Shown: one piece after another, positions 1-13,140 of the stretch
Layout of the letters: the number at the start of each line of letters is the position of its first letter
How positions within the stretch are numbered: the stretch's first letter is position 1
Source: Alentia gelatinosa
Lineage: Eukaryota; Annelida; Polychaeta; Phyllodocida; Polynoidae
Direction of reading: 5' to 3'
Assembly (NCBI GenBank): GCA_950022655.1
Contig: OX465583.1
Location: 35,367,360-35,431,359, forward strand
DNA: 64,000 bases
Notes under the pieces: model-generated
The model's input: only the letters and a program-made list of their open reading frames with translations
What the model was told of the DNA's origin: nothing
Databases searched by the model: none
Position numbers and translations under genes: made by a program

Positions 1-3000
1 TCTCTTTCACCACATCGATTGCGAGACTCGCTAAGCCAAGGATGTGACATCAGTCTTAGGCCCACACGAAAGACGTATAATATTGTTCTTGGCCGCTAGG
101 GGACTTGAGCGCTTAAGGGTCGTTGAACGTGTTCTTATCCACACCCAGCGCTTCCGGACTTTAGAGAGGTGGTCTGCCACGTACGATCTGCCATCCTCCC
201 TCCGGAGATGTTTATACCTAGGGGGCTCTGCGGTCTCCCGCCATCCTCTATACTCTTACCCCAGATGCTACTTCTCCTTGATAGCATAAAGAAAACGCCA
301 CATCTCAAAGAAAACCCAAGGGTGGATATTACAAAACACTGGTCGAGGTGAAAATAAACAGAAGAGAATAAAAATTGGGGATCAGTGCTGGGATTGTATG
401 CACTACTTGGGTGGCTCACTTGTAGCAACAGCGTTGGAGATATGAACAAAAATTGTTGTGTTGACACATGCGAATATTAGAAGGTAGATTAGACGACTGG
501 GAGCGGCGGGAGCTTAGGGCTCTTGGGTGGCCGGGGGCAGAGGCATGCAGGAAGTACAGAGGGTGAGGATGGGCAGGGAAGGTGCACAGATCCGGGGTGG
601 GGGTGGGGGTGGAGAGGGGATGGCACGGGAGCAGATGAACGCCCGGGCCGGCGCAGCTACCGACAAAGGGCGGGGTACAACCGGCACCCCTTCCACTCAT
701 CTCGGCTGGCCGGCCTGGTACTATTCCTGCATTACATCCATCCTACATTTATATATGTGAACTGAATTTGTTTAAGTGTGGACAGATTGGGATTTTATGA
801 TACAATATTTGAACAATGATATAGAAAAATACGAGGATCCTTGTATTAAATCAAACCTCACCGAGCTAGCTTTGTATCATGCCCGAGCACGGTGGGTAAA
901 TTCATATACCAAAAATCCATATTATTTCATCATAAATGCATTTAGAAACCATGTTGAAGTGAAAGTCTGCACTCCGCCAATGGTTCAACATGTTCCGTAT
1001 AGTGGACAAAAATGATCTGGCATTTAATCTGTGCATTAATATGAACTCATGTACTTGGCAAATACTTGCCCTGGCAACGCGGAGGAGTCTATTTTCGAGT
1101 CCGTGAGTTCGTATTCATCGACAGACTAAATGACTGGTCTATTTTCCCATTACTATACACCCTAAAGTACTTCAAATCCATAATAATTTACTTTTTATCG
1201 CCATTCGAAGTCAAAATTGGGCACGTCTTCTCTGTTTACTTTCCTGCCCTTGCACTAATTTCCCCATACAGTAACTCTGTGAGCAGAGGCTTTGGCTATG
1301 GTTACTTTATCATCGGAAACGCTACCATACCTCTATTCTAACATCACTAAATGCATCAACTTCTCATGTTGCTAAGGGCACTCGAAAATGGGTCAGTATT
1401 CTGATGTCCTGCCTCACCAATGTCACACTATGAGAGGAAGCCAAGAACCACACTGAATTATCATATTTACTGACACACTAATTTGCTAACCTTTCTCTGG
1501 CTGGAAGGAGACACACATGCATTATTACGGATATTTACATTGATGCTGCCAGCAGTATTTGCCTTGATGCATCTCTGGAACAGAAATCACAACTTCAAAA
1601 CTCGAGATCCAGCTGCATAAACCAGACGTGGGTCTCACAGAGTCTCAATTCACGGACTGGAATATCAGCACGCAGGGTTTTACACATGGATATAAATATT
1701 AGAAATCGCGATGTTAAACTCGATGCGTGCTGCACAGATCTGTGTAGACTATTGGGTTTATTGATATGAACCACCACGTCAAACCCATATACTATGAGAA
1801 CTGTGACCACCGGTTGTTTCGTAGACCTAGATTTACGATAGATCACTGATCATTGTAAGTATATGACCAATGTGCACAGATGTAAAATAAAATAAGTGTA
1901 CAGAACAGGAAACTGTACAAAACAAATGTGGCTTCGTGGGGAAAATGACCGGGCGTTTAACAGGATACGTGTTACGAACTCATGGGTCGGCAAATATTTC
2001 CCCCGACGCCTTGAGGTGGGAGGGACGCGATTATTGAGTCTGTAAGTGAGTAACAAATATCAAATCAAATGTCCGGTCCGTTTTCAATTTATTATGCACC
2101 TTGAATGTTTTAAATTCATAAGAATGTACCTTGAACCGCAATATAAAATCTAAATAGGGCACGCAGAGTTGGTTCATCCATGCACGTGACCCATGCTTAC
2201 ACTTGCTAAGTGTCTTTGTAGCAGACAAGCTGCATGGCAGGATACTGAATAATGAGTATAAATTCTTATAGATGCAACAATAAGTCTTAATCTCGCCCTC
2301 CATTCAGTACGAAAGAGGTGACAAACTAATATTTTGAAGCTGGTAAATACCTACTATATATTACGCTACCTTTAATTCTCTAAAACAGCCAGACCTAATA
2401 ACTTGCTCCATTATTTTGTTGAACATTGATTAAAAGAGTTTACGTTGTCTTCAGGAAGAAAATCGATCACCACCCTAGAATTGAACGTGTTTGTTGAATT
2501 TTAAAGTAAGCAATATCAATCATTTCATACTTTTTAATTTTATTGAATCTCCACCAGGTTCTGTGAGAGGAAAACGATAAAATGTAATGAAGATTTGTTA
2601 TTCATTAAAGTGAAATTAACTTTGTATAGTGGTAAAATAAATATGTAGGCTGCAGGAAGAAATGTAATATGTTGACACTATTTCTGACCTTTTGCAGGTG
2701 ATGAAACATTTTCTCATAGTTGAACATCAACGAGGGTCGTAAGCAGAGACAGTGGGCGTGGTTGTACCATGTCACAGAACGCCAAAAAAATACAAAGAAG
2801 AATTATGCGACCTATGGGACCCTGTTGGCAATGACCTCTCCTGTGTCAATTGGCATGGCAATTATTATTAGACGTTGTAAGGTCAGCCCTGTCTCGATGA
2901 ATGTACCACAGTGACGCCCGCTAGATGGGGCTTCTCATCTGCTTCTTCGCGGAGTGATCCATCTCGAGACGAGTAGCTCACTCATGATAGTACGAGCGAC

Positions 3001-4106
3001 TCAACGAGCAGCTCCCTCATCCACTGAAAGATTATAAGGATGCTAATCGCAGGCCTTATCTTACGCTCTTCAAGTAGAGGCTTCCTGGTTGAGTATATGT
3101 CGGAAGTAGGCACCAACATTGAAGTCACCTATCAGCAATGTATCTGCCAAGTCTAGTTGAGATTTTATTGCCGCAGTTTAGACTGACTACCCGGGTGTCT
3201 ATTCCTATAATTTCCACCTTTCCTAGATTCTTTTCCTGTGTAGCGACCATGTGTTGGTATCAGGGGATGATGCATTAGACAGTGATTTGTAATTACTCAA
3301 GGATTTGGTATCAGTAGAGTGCAATTCTATAACAGCAAGAACCTTATCCACATGGTGAATCAAATGATCAAAGAAGGACACAGACAGGGCGGATGGTACA
3401 TGACAAGTTTCTTTTGTTCTGCTCTCATGACCTCCCATGGTACTTCAAGTAGTGCGTTACATTGCAGTCAGCACTCTAACATCCGATACCAATTAAAGAA
3501 AAACTGGAATCTAGCTCTTAGGGAGGAGCATCTACCATGGCTGTCAACAGTTTATCACTACTGATATACCATGTCAGACTCGATTAGTCGGCATTTTACT
3601 GTTAATACCATATCACTGATGTTATCTGAGGGTATAAAGCAACTGCTCACTGCCTCGTGGCACGGATAGTTTCTCCGCCTTTTTTGTGATATACGTAGAA
3701 GTAAAGTGATGGGTGGTTGGTAGTAGTTATACACGTAGCTAGCTTGTCAAGTGACCCCTGAATGATTGAGTGTCAGTGTCTAACAGACAAATATTTGTGT
3801 ACTTTGCCCCTTCTAGGGTGACGGCCCACCCACGGGTATCTTCTGGTAGGGCATCTGAAGACTTCAAGAGCATCTACATCCCCGATGGGCGCCAGTTGAT
3901 AAGCCCAGGCGAAAAAGTATGAACCTTTACAATCAAGCTTAAATAGCAAGACTCACTGTAAAACAGATTCCTAAAGGATATGGTAAACAAAACCTGGAAT
4001 TATTGTAAACGAGATTGGCATGCTCAAAACCATATTGAGATATTGAACTAAATTTGCGAAAGTATGCATTTCAAACGGAGAAGTTAAAATAGTTCAAGAG
4101 CTTTAC
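1..4106. other. Intergenic sequence, no gene recognised
   Basis: Six-frame reading gives only short, unrecognised frames. A G-rich patch at about 580-620 and a GC-rich stretch to 715 stand out from the AT-rich surroundings but carry no identifiable site. One copy of the motif GAGCAGCTC lies at 3006-3014. Nothing else is supportable. Confidence 0.6.
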
Positions 4107-4440
4107 TATATACCCATGCCGTATTTACTGTAAATACGTACCGTTTTGACATATAACGTAAAAATACTGTACGGACCACTGGTGCGTACAATAAAATACG
4201 GACCACCTTGCCAAACACGTTTATTAACATATCGGTTGTTAAAAATTAAATTAATGATTTTTTTTTAAATTTTGGGTATATAGTAAATATATAACGTCCA
4301 ACCATGCTTGTACAAGTCACAGAACTCGATGATAATTTACGGTTTGTACGGAACTCGGCATAAATGCCTCGTTCCGTACAAACCGTAAATTACAATCTCG
4401 TTCTGTGACTTGTACAGCATGGTCAGGACGTTTTATATAA
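4107..4440 (+). mobile_element. Compound hairpin element, family 1, copy 1
   Basis: The element starts TATATACCCATG (4107-4118). An inverted inner copy, GGGTATATA, lies at about 4274-4282, and the element then runs into a long palindrome (4278-4440). It has no coding capacity. The same order of parts, at low sequence identity, is seen at 22754-23265 and, reversed, at 25750-26045. The first 80 bases and the 3' edge (CATGGTCAGGACGTT) are clearly homologous to the 22.8 kb copy. An asymmetric inverted repeat followed by a terminal hairpin is the plan of non-autonomous Helentron/Helitron2 (HINE) elements; that assignment is inference. I could not see a target duplication. Exact ends are uncertain by some 10 bp. 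Confidence 0.75.
4278..4440 (+). repeat. Long structured hairpin of family 1, copy 1
   Basis: Arms, from outside in: an outer stem with small mismatches (around CCATGC / GCATGG); 14 perfect pairs (4312-4325 with 4400-4413); an 8x8 unpaired bubble (4326-4333 / 4392-4399); 21 perfect pairs (4334-4354 with 4371-4391); TC facing TC (4355-4356 / 4369-4370); 4 pairs GGCA/TGCC; loop TAAA (4361-4364). Every bubble is symmetric in length. On the minus strand the TC/TC mismatch reads GA/GA, a tandem G-A mismatch in a CGAG context. Confidence 0.9.
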
Positions 4441-5545
4441 TTACATTGACATATTCAATATATAATTCGAATGTTGAGCTAAATTTAGAAACGAAGATTA
4501 AAAATAAAGATAAGGAAAACGCCCTGCATAAGAGGGAAACTATATGCATGATATCATATTTTTTCTATATATGATAACCTTTTAAGCCAGAATGATTCTG
4601 AAAGATAAAATCTATGTTTTAACTTACAGTCAGAAAAATGTTTTATATAGTATAGACAACTCCGGGAAATGTCAAGTGTGTATTTATATGACTTACGTGA
4701 CTGTAATTCTGAGGAATGTGTTATAAAATCTATTATAAAAAATCTATTATAAAAAAGAAAATCTATTATAAAAAACCATTTCCCACTCAAAATAGGGGCC
4801 TGGAGGATGACACGAGATTCTACGAGGAATCATGAGAGCTGGCTGGCGGACAGCGTGGGAGAGGTGTGGACAGGGGTCAAAGGTCATCTAAACTACTGTC
4901 AACGTGTGACTGGCCTCTGGCTACCACTGGTAGGGGGCAGCACAGGACAGAGCCAGCGTCTAAACCCTAACCTAACATCCCCGGGGGTTATCCCCCTTGT
5001 CTTGTGATAAGCCGGCCTGTCAGGGGACCTTTCACCAGGGGATATCCCCCGGTCATACAAGCGGGGAGCCCTGTCACACTATAGTCCACACTGGATGTAT
5101 GAAAGTTTGTATCGGTTTATCTGACGATAACTCTTCTCTGTCAACAATATCTCTGTCAACAAGTCTATGAGTTCTATTGTTCAAGCAAGCGTGAGTGTGA
5201 GAGTCAAGATGTGTGTATATAGGGAGTGGTGTGAGATCATCCACTTTAGTTAAGAGGTGCACTGCACTTGTAAATCATTCTAGATCCGTCTTTCACCACT
5301 GCGGGTGGCGAAGAATAACAAAGTCATGATCTACAATCTATATCTGGGCCGTTATAAAACGGTATTACCTTGATGAAAATAACTTATCATTGCGAGAAAA
5401 CATGCACCATATGTTCTAATTCTTATGGAAAAAGTAAAACATGACATTAGAGTCATCAGCTTCAGTTTATTCATTGCAGAAAGAAGAGATCAATTTTTTC
5501 AGAATGATGAATCTACTGGTGAGAGCAATATGAACGAACATATAC
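4441..5545. other. Intergenic sequence, no gene recognised
   Basis: No recognisable frame. Around 4980-5052 two short C/G palindromic patches occur, GGGGGTTATCCCCC and GGGGATATCCCC, 50 bp apart. A run resembling two telomeric CCCTAA units at about 4964 is too short to mean anything. Confidence 0.5.
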
Positions 5546-5554
5546 ACGTACATT

Positions 5555-5557
<3 letters not shown>

Positions 5558-5650
<93 letters not shown>

Positions 5651-5655
5651 CACAC
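5558..5655. repeat. (TA)n microsatellite
   Basis: Almost uninterrupted TA dinucleotides of close to 100 bp, with a few interruptions (TATATTTATA, TACATA). Open frames running through it on both strands, rich in I and Y, are products of the repeat and not genes. Confidence 0.95.
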
Positions 5656-8600
5656 AGTTACCTTACATCTAGGGCTTCCCCTTATAGAATATGATATATA
5701 TACATATAAGCATATAGGGAACAGAGTGATTGCTAGTTCTTCCATCATCCGCAAGGAAATTGTAAGATATCGGCAATGTAGTCGAGAGTCAGCTACTATT
5801 CATCTGTCTTAATTTCTGGAAAATAGTGAGACGAGGCTAAAACCCCTCTATGGCAAACCCAACAAATGTTTTAGAAAAAATCCATTGATAAATAGTCCGC
5901 CACCTGGTGTTTTATTTGGCGTCTGGGTCAAAATGGCTGCCTGCATGACACAATGGCTATGAGCCTCTATACACATGTAAAGCATGCAATGAATTATTGA
6001 CGCAAGGGCTCATACGTTTGGAAGGCGACATCAGAAATTATTAATGCTGAAATGGGCATACTCTTAGGATTAGGTCTTATATTTATCCCCAGTTGCAGAA
6101 TGGATCAATCCTCAGTGTAACACCAGCAGTAAAAGACGGGCGAACTCTATTTGAAAAAATAATCTCATACGAAAATGCACTCTACGCATTTGATGTGGGC
6201 GAGGACGCTGCTTCGGAGAGGCTGTCAAAGGGGAATGTTAAAATGCAGATTAATATAGTCCCTTGAGTCCATGCATAGCAATCTCAGCCCTTATAGTGAG
6301 GGATGGTCGATTGATTAGGGCACTTAGGACTCGGAAGGGTGCATCACTTTTTTCTATTCAGATCTTGTTCTTGTTCTGAGGCCTGCATCAAAGCAGACAA
6401 TAGATAAAAAGGGGGCCCAGAAGAAGGTATGTGGTGGCAGTGGAGAAACCTCTCAAATTACCTCCACAACGAGATTGGTCTCCATGGATACAAAAAACAT
6501 TCGGAGTGCAAATCCGGCGCACTTTTTTCCCCTTTCTCCGTTTTCTTTTGGTGGATCATGTTCGACATTGGTGCTGGTGCATGGACATACATGTATGCAG
6601 GTACATATATGCTTTGAACTGTCGGTACAATACAATGGAAACATTGGCATGTAAAAGGCGCACTGTTCGCAGTGTAGGTTTTTAGAGCAGAAAAGATAAG
6701 GTGGTAAACCTAGTAACCGGTGATATCCATAGGCAATTGTTTTTTTATAGGCGGTTGTAAATAACATCTAGTTAAATGCCTGCTGTGACCTTTTTGGGAT
6801 ATAAATCTGAGGAGTACGGATCATAGTGGCCTCAGCAATAGAGGTTTTTCAGTTATTTCTCGAAATAATTAAATATACAAAAAAGAAATGTTTCGGAGAA
6901 AGAATGTATATGTATATATGTGAATGTATGGGTACGGAACGACACAGCAAGTCAAAGAGTCCGGATATTTCATTCGAGACACTGTAGCCTATATGTGTAA
7001 TACAGCTCAAGCATAAGATCGAAATGTAGGAATCATTCAAAGATATCAGGAATCATTCAAAAATAAAGTGTGAAAGCTAGTATTTTAGTCTTGTTTCCCC
7101 AGGTATATCAGTCTCTATGCTTCATTTATTGTTGGTCACCAGTCACCCAGACGTCCATCTTTTAGTATAGTGGCGAGCACTCTGGGCTGTCTGATACTTG
7201 CATCTCTGGGCAGCCGCTTCCTGTCAGGTCAGACCCAAGTAGGTGGCACACCACACGACCAGGGGCATCGGTGGTAGCGGCATAAAGATAGCACCCAATA
7301 CCAGTCCTGCTCCCACGAGCATCGCCCCCGAGCAGATTAGCTAATTGTGCTGGACCTATGGCTCCACCGAACCGCTTTTTCAGCATCTGAGCTGGCCGCT
7401 GGCTGGCGCTGCGTGCTCAGGATTCCATCCCTGCAGACAGTTCTTCTTTTGTTTTATTGGTCTTTTTAGTTGGTGTTTCTTATCGTATTCCTCCGCAAAA
7501 CTGCAGCCATGATTTCTTGCTTGACAGTGTAACGTCCCCTAGGGGCTTTTTGTATTCATTTTTATTGTTCCTCTATTTATTATACACAAAGTAGGCTCAC
7601 TGTCTGCCACACTCGTCACAAAAAAACCCACTGCAATATCAGATTTCCTTGATGTGGTTAAAGGTAACAAGGTGTTATAAAAGGACTATGGACCGGTTAA
7701 TAAGATAATTTCCTTGAACAATAATTTGATCACTTAGAAAATGAACTGATTTTCTTATAAAAAAACAACAGTTTCTCAGGTGTGCTGTAAAAGAACCCAC
7801 AACTGTATTTTAGGAGATCTCCCATTTAGGAACTCACGGGGGAAATAAAAGATATCACCAAGTAGAGATAGCACCCATACGTGATGGTGAGAAATAATAT
7901 AGGACAGTTTCCCATCTAGTGACTACACTGACCACACAGGATGCTTGTGTGAAAGCATACTTAAGCGTGGGTGGAACCTTCTCTTATCTCCAACCCCTGC
8001 CTTATCTGTGGACACATGTATGCACTGTCTGTTTTGGGGAGTAGTGCAGGGCCATCCTGAAGCACATCGACTGGATGAGGAAAGAGGCCCATGGTTTGAA
8101 CGTCAGTTCCCTGGCCAGGCTGAGTGCTTGTCCTTGTACCTACCTAGTTCCCTGAGGGACAGACAGCTTGACAAGAACCAAGGTGCAGGTTCTTTTACAC
8201 ATGATGTCTACCACTTTCGTCTTTATGTCAGATATTGGCTTTCCGGAGATTATTAAACGAAACGTGCTTAAAATAAATGGTGATAACAAGTAATTAGAAG
8301 AATGAATATATTGAAGCTACAGTCGATTTTCTGGACCAGTATGGGGTAAAAATGTTTTGTATTAAATTCAAAGTCCAATAACAATCATGTATTGAAAGTT
8401 CATGAATCCGATTTTTCTGAATGTTTTCCAAATCCCCACCAGGGAAATGAACCATCAGAAAAATATAGAGAATGAAAGGACTTGTGTACCGACATATTGA
8501 AATCATACGACAATTGGACGTTTTGTATTAAACCCCCACAACATAATCAAAGGAAAAGAACAAAATATAGAGAAATACATATAGACTACACATAATACCA

Positions 8601-9721
8601 CACAGACACATGCAACAAAGTGGCATGTAGGCGTTGGATAAAAGGATGTGTGCTACATGTTACCAATTACAAATGAAAACATATGGCTATGTCGTTTGAC
8701 ACGAGATTCTTTAAGTATGGAGCTGATAATCCTCCTATACTCTTAATACGGTTATTAAACATATATGGCTAATCAACCAAACGTACCTGTCCTTACATTC
8801 CAAAGTTTAGAACTCAATCATATACTACGCAATTCTCTACAGTAGGAATTTATCAGTGTCCTTTATATATCACGGAGGTTGTGTACTACTCATAGTTGCA
8901 GCAATGTGAAAGTGCTGTATGGAGATAACACTTGGACGTAAAGGTCACCTCTATGGTCATCCAGGTCCTGGAAACACCCGTTCTGGCCATTACTTATACA
9001 TAGCTAACGGATATCTGCACTGCTATAGATATAAAACACGCCGACAGATCTGCCTGGCCCGATCTCCTGGGCGGGCCCTGGAAAGGCCGGCCTGGCCATT
9101 GGGTATGTTATGGGGATTGGCAGCAGTATCATCAGTTTATGTAGCTACAGGGGAGGGGGTTTGGTGGTGTAGTGTGTGTGTGTGGTGGCTTGCCATGTGC
9201 ACTGATGACGATAGCTGTACACTATACTCACAGATCAGACTTGGACAGGTGGCGTCATACTTAGGTTAAGGGAAGCTGAGGTATATTTACTCATACTACA
9301 TATATATGAAACTGGAGCTTGTTGGATATGGGAGTGAAACGTACAAATGGGAATATGTTATTTGATTATAAGATCAAAGACCTCTTCAACTAAAGTCTCT
9401 AGACTAATACGCATTATACCTGGTGTCAACCATAGCTCGGTTCTATTTGATAGTAGTGAGATGGCGATCAGAACCAGTAAAAAAACTTCCTTCACTTGCT
9501 TCACAGAGTGTGACTTCTGAGATTATTGCTGCAAACTATCAAAGGCCTTAAAATGGCTGGAGAATAGAAAGCTTTGTTCAAATAAAGATGAAACTGTAGA
9601 ATATGTTTTGTCGATTCACTTTACACCCAAATGTTAAAAGGAATAGACGGATTTTCCTTAGAATTCCTCCAGGGGTTTTACGACACTATATTTACCTGGT
9701 ACTATACAGGGGATTATATAA

Positions 9722-9724
<3 letters not shown>
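5656..9724. other. Intergenic sequence, no gene recognised
   Basis: Frames of up to 116 codons (7945-8256 and 8919-9269, plus) show no domain, no plausible composition and no neighbouring exon, so I do not call them. A CTCF-like match lies at 5897-5910. I see no RNA gene or repeat in the rest. Confidence 0.5.
5897..5910 (-). promoter_or_regulatory. CTCF-like motif match
   Basis: The minus strand reads ACACCAGGTGGCGG, which fits about 13 of 15 positions of the bilaterian CTCF core consensus when the neighbouring bases are included. Binding is inference; a match of this quality can occur by chance in 64 kb. Confidence 0.3.

Positions 9725-9764
<40 letters not shown>
9725..9764. repeat. (CT)n microsatellite
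   Basis: About 20 uninterrupted CT dinucleotides. The minus-strand open frame with an ER-rich tail here is a repeat artefact. Confidence 0.95.
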
Positions 9765-9765
<1 letters not shown>

Positions 9766-10089
9766 AAACAAAGACGATGATAAAGACTATTGGAAGAACA
9801 TTTTGTTTCCTTTGTGTAAAGCAAAATGAGGTTTAGTTTTTTTAAATTGTAATTGGAAGTAACTATATAAACACAATACATCATTTTATAGTGACAAATA
9901 GTCAATGTAATACTTCATAGCCTTAGTCTAAATGGCCACTGGCGTGTGCCTCAAATAGGATGGAGAAATATAAATTGAAAGATGATATTTGTTGCACTCT
10001 ACACAATTAACCTATTGCACATGTGGTTATTGTAATTTGGGTTGATATGTCTGGATTAAAAATGAAGGCCTGTTAGCTGCATTTTCACA

Positions 10090-10177
10090 CACTTTATTCC
10101 AATGTATAAATCTTCTTATATACGTTATATCTGCACTTTATTCCAATGTATAAATCTTCTTATATACGTTATATCTG
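10090..10177 (+). repeat. Perfect 44-bp tandem duplication
   Basis: Two identical 44-bp units (10090-10133 and 10134-10177), each starting CACTTTATTCC and ending ATATCTG. Zero differences between the units indicate a recent duplication. Confidence 0.95.
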
Positions 10178-11207
10178 CACCCTATTTGGATCTTATTTAG
10201 CTCATACCTTACTAACATTGACTGATTGGCTGTCATTGACGTGATTTCTACCAATAAATGCCAGAGAACAAGCAGCTATGGCAAGGTAAGAGTAAGGGCA
10301 CTTCAGTATTTACAAATTCATGCCATCACGCACCTAGGTGATACAAAGCAGTTAATATTATCTGATAGACTAAAGCATGCATCTGGACTGAACGATAGAG
10401 GAATATTGTCATTTTATTAAGGTAGAATGACATGATGATACTCTTATAAATGCCACTTGAGCTTTTATATCCTTTCTGGTAGTTATTTTCCTTAGCTGAT
10501 TATCTACTCTCACCTTTTCAATGCTTCTATCTAAACATCCAATAGCAGAGACACCCATCTGCCATTCAGACCCTAATATGGTTATACCCTAACATTAGGA
10601 CTAGTACATCCTCAGACCATCCCCCAAGCGGCAGACAATTTCACAAATACAAGTGGGTGAGAGAGGAGATAAAGCTGACACATTGCTTCTAGGTGCTCTA
10701 GACTAATCACTAATTCATTGAAAATCGCAGAATGTTTTCACGAACATGTAAAGGCCAAACCTAATCCAGCGGTGAAGTCATCTAACCACAGGCTTGTGGT
10801 CTTTGTTGCTAAAAATATCCATGTATACAATTCTCCACTTTGGCTTGTGAATTGATATGTTTTCAGTATGGGGTGCACAAAGTATATACCATTGTGCTAG
10901 TTAGATTGCTTTGACTGTTTTCACCCACGCAGAGTGGAACCTATGCGATGTTTCTGAGATTCTCAGTATATAGCATGTATTCCTGCTACACATAGTATGC
11001 ATACTTTCATGCAACTAGGGACCTTTATAGGAAGCGTTTTAAATGCATCTAGATGGGAGCTCAGTCCATTTCTTGTTGCTATGGAGACATATTATAATAG
11101 AAACTGCTCCACGACCCAACACGATAAATTTGTCATGTTATCTTTAATAGATGAGCAGAGGTCACCTTAATTGAGTCTGGTTGAGGAGATTTGATTTATA
11201 ATTTCTT

Positions 11208-11330
11208 GAATTTATGGTTGTCCTGGTACCATATCTCCATGGCAGGCCTCAATTTATGGTTCCCTTGTACCATATCTTCATGGCAGGCCTCAATTTATGG
11301 TTGCCCTGGTACTATATCTCCATGGCAACT
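11208..11330 (+). repeat. Three-unit minisatellite, about 42 bp
   Basis: Three units of 41-42 bp (11208-11249, 11250-11290, 11291-11330), each containing AATTTATGGTT, a CCNTGGTACC-like core, ATATCTCCATGGCA and GGCCT. The third unit loses the GGCCT end. The open frame across it reflects the period of about 14 codons and is not a gene. Confidence 0.9.
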
Positions 11331-12125
11331 GATTTTAGCAACTTGGAAACCACACCAACGGATTTGTAGACCTAGAAACCCAAATAAAAAAGGTATGACA
11401 ACATTTTATAGGTAAACTTCTGACTGAGTTATGGGACATAAAATGTTTGGCAGATTGTAATCAGCAGGCCTTAAATACCCAAACTCGAAAAAAGGGTGCG
11501 AAAAAGGGTCGCATGGTATATATACTTTTTACAAGGTACCCCTCTTTGGAGCTTGTTCGCCAAATGCTATTCACCATGGCATATGCTAGCTAGATATATA
11601 TTGACACGCTTTCATCTGAAATCACAAAAAGATCTGCTAGATTAATGCCGTGCAATGTTTATGCAGGATACAGATACACATAAAGATAAAACTAATGCAT
11701 GTTAAATCGATTTAAAACCTTTTTTGCTTTGGGGTGTGACTAATATCACTCCACGTGTTATTGGCAGAACGACTGCTCACTGCTGCCACACCTTACATCA
11801 CCTAACCGCTCTCACTTCGCCACACATTCAAATTTCCCACCCTACCACTTCAAAATCAACATTCACTACGTTCACAATTCTCTAATTTATTTATCTCATT
11901 TCATCATTATCCTAAAATTAACTCAAATATTTTCAAAATATCGTCGTCATTTGATCAATTGATAATTTTTCATATTGTTTAATAAAACATAAAGTTTTAT
12001 AATAAAAAAAACAAAAAAAACCTTTATCCTACAAGACTGCTGTCACTTATCTATTTTCATAACACGTAGCCCGCTAATGATATTTCTTATCTCCTTATTT
12101 GTGTCCATTGTGGTGTTAGTAGAAA

Positions 12126-12263
12126 CAGAACGAGAGTTAGACTTGTCAATGTTTATGCCACGACGGGAAGGTCGTGTATTACTATGCGAAGCATTAGCTG
12201 AGCGTAGTGAGGAACAGACCTAATCAGATTGGCATAGACACCGACAAGTCTAACTCGAGTTTG
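12126..12263 (-). repeat. Structured hairpin with two tandem GA mismatches
   Basis: Arms, from outside in: a short outer stem; GA facing GA (12132-12133 / 12257-12258); 14 perfect pairs (12134-12147 with 12243-12256); a 7x7 bubble; 6 pairs (ATGCCA / TGGCAT); an 8x8 bubble; 5 pairs (AGGTC / GACCT); a 7x8 bubble; 7 pairs with one G-T (12181-12187 with 12202-12208); GA facing GA (12188-12189 / 12200-12201); 3 pairs AGC/GCT; loop ATTA. The last four parts repeat the tip architecture of the other families. Confidence 0.8.
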
Positions 12264-12520
12264 GTTGTGTATTTATCCTACCCCGTCTCCACGACTTTAT
12301 GATATTAGGAAAGTCTGACTCGATTCAGTCCATGTATTACAGCTGTCAGAATTTCTGCTCTGCGGCCGGAACTATTTATACAGGTGCATAATTCCTGAAC
12401 GCTGATTGGTCAATTCTTTTTATTTTTCTAGGTACATAAATTTTACTTTATGTCATGGCACGCAACATAAAATTTGCCTGTGTTAAATAAATGACAGTTT
12501 TTTATTAGGGGTAGGATAGA
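12126..12520 (-). mobile_element. Compound hairpin element, family 3, reversed copy
   Basis: Read on the minus strand, the element begins TATCCTACCCC (12508-12518), carries a body with an ATGTCA..-type small hairpin, repeats the terminus inverted (TTTATCCTACCCC on the plus strand at 12272-12284) and ends in a long hairpin at 12126-12263. The first 25 bases of the body (CCCCTAATAAAAAAC) match the second unit of the 22.3-22.7 kb element. There is no coding capacity. It has the same order of parts as families 1 and 2 but essentially unrelated arm sequence. A HINE/Helentron-like assignment is inference. Confidence 0.7.
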
Positions 12521-13140
12521 TTTGAATACGTAACAAAAACCGCGTAATCCATAGAGTTTGTCAATGTTATGTTACTTGTGAAACATTTATCAAAGAGCCT
12601 TTATCCCTTTGAGCACGAACCAGGACTTCCCCGACAATCGTCTGCTTCTGTGTATAAAGCAGGCAAAACACCTTTAATGAAATAACCGAGGATTGCCAAA
12701 CAGGAGGACTACGCTTTGAATAGTTTCTCTATGAAATACAAAACTTTGATGGTAAAAAAGGAGGTCAAAAGCTCACAATTGTCTGCCAGGTGAAGTTGCA
12801 ATGTCGCCCATAACGTAGCGGACTGAGGGTGTACTGGCTGCGTGGAGATATAAAGTGTGGATTAAAGACTGAATGATAATTTTTTAAGGGTTTTATTTAG
12901 ACTGGACAGCCCTTCGTTCCAAGAACTGATCTCAACGAGCTACCAGTAACTCATTCAGGTGATTTACACAACATTCAAGTGACTAGCACAACATGTTTAC
13001 AATTCGTTTGTGTATATATTATATCGGATAAATATTATACAAGAAATTTTATCATAGATACTGCTATGATGTACTTAGCCTGATGTATGCGGTCAGAGTG
13101 TGAGGAACTTCATGGTACTGTTAAGAGTAGCAATCACTTT

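Noticed and set aside
4960..4978. Telomere-like CCCTAACCTAAC
   Set aside because: Less than two and a half units; no array and no subtelomeric context.
5425..5754. Open frames of 66-89 codons on both strands
   Set aside because: They consist mostly of I-Y repeats from the (TA)n tract.
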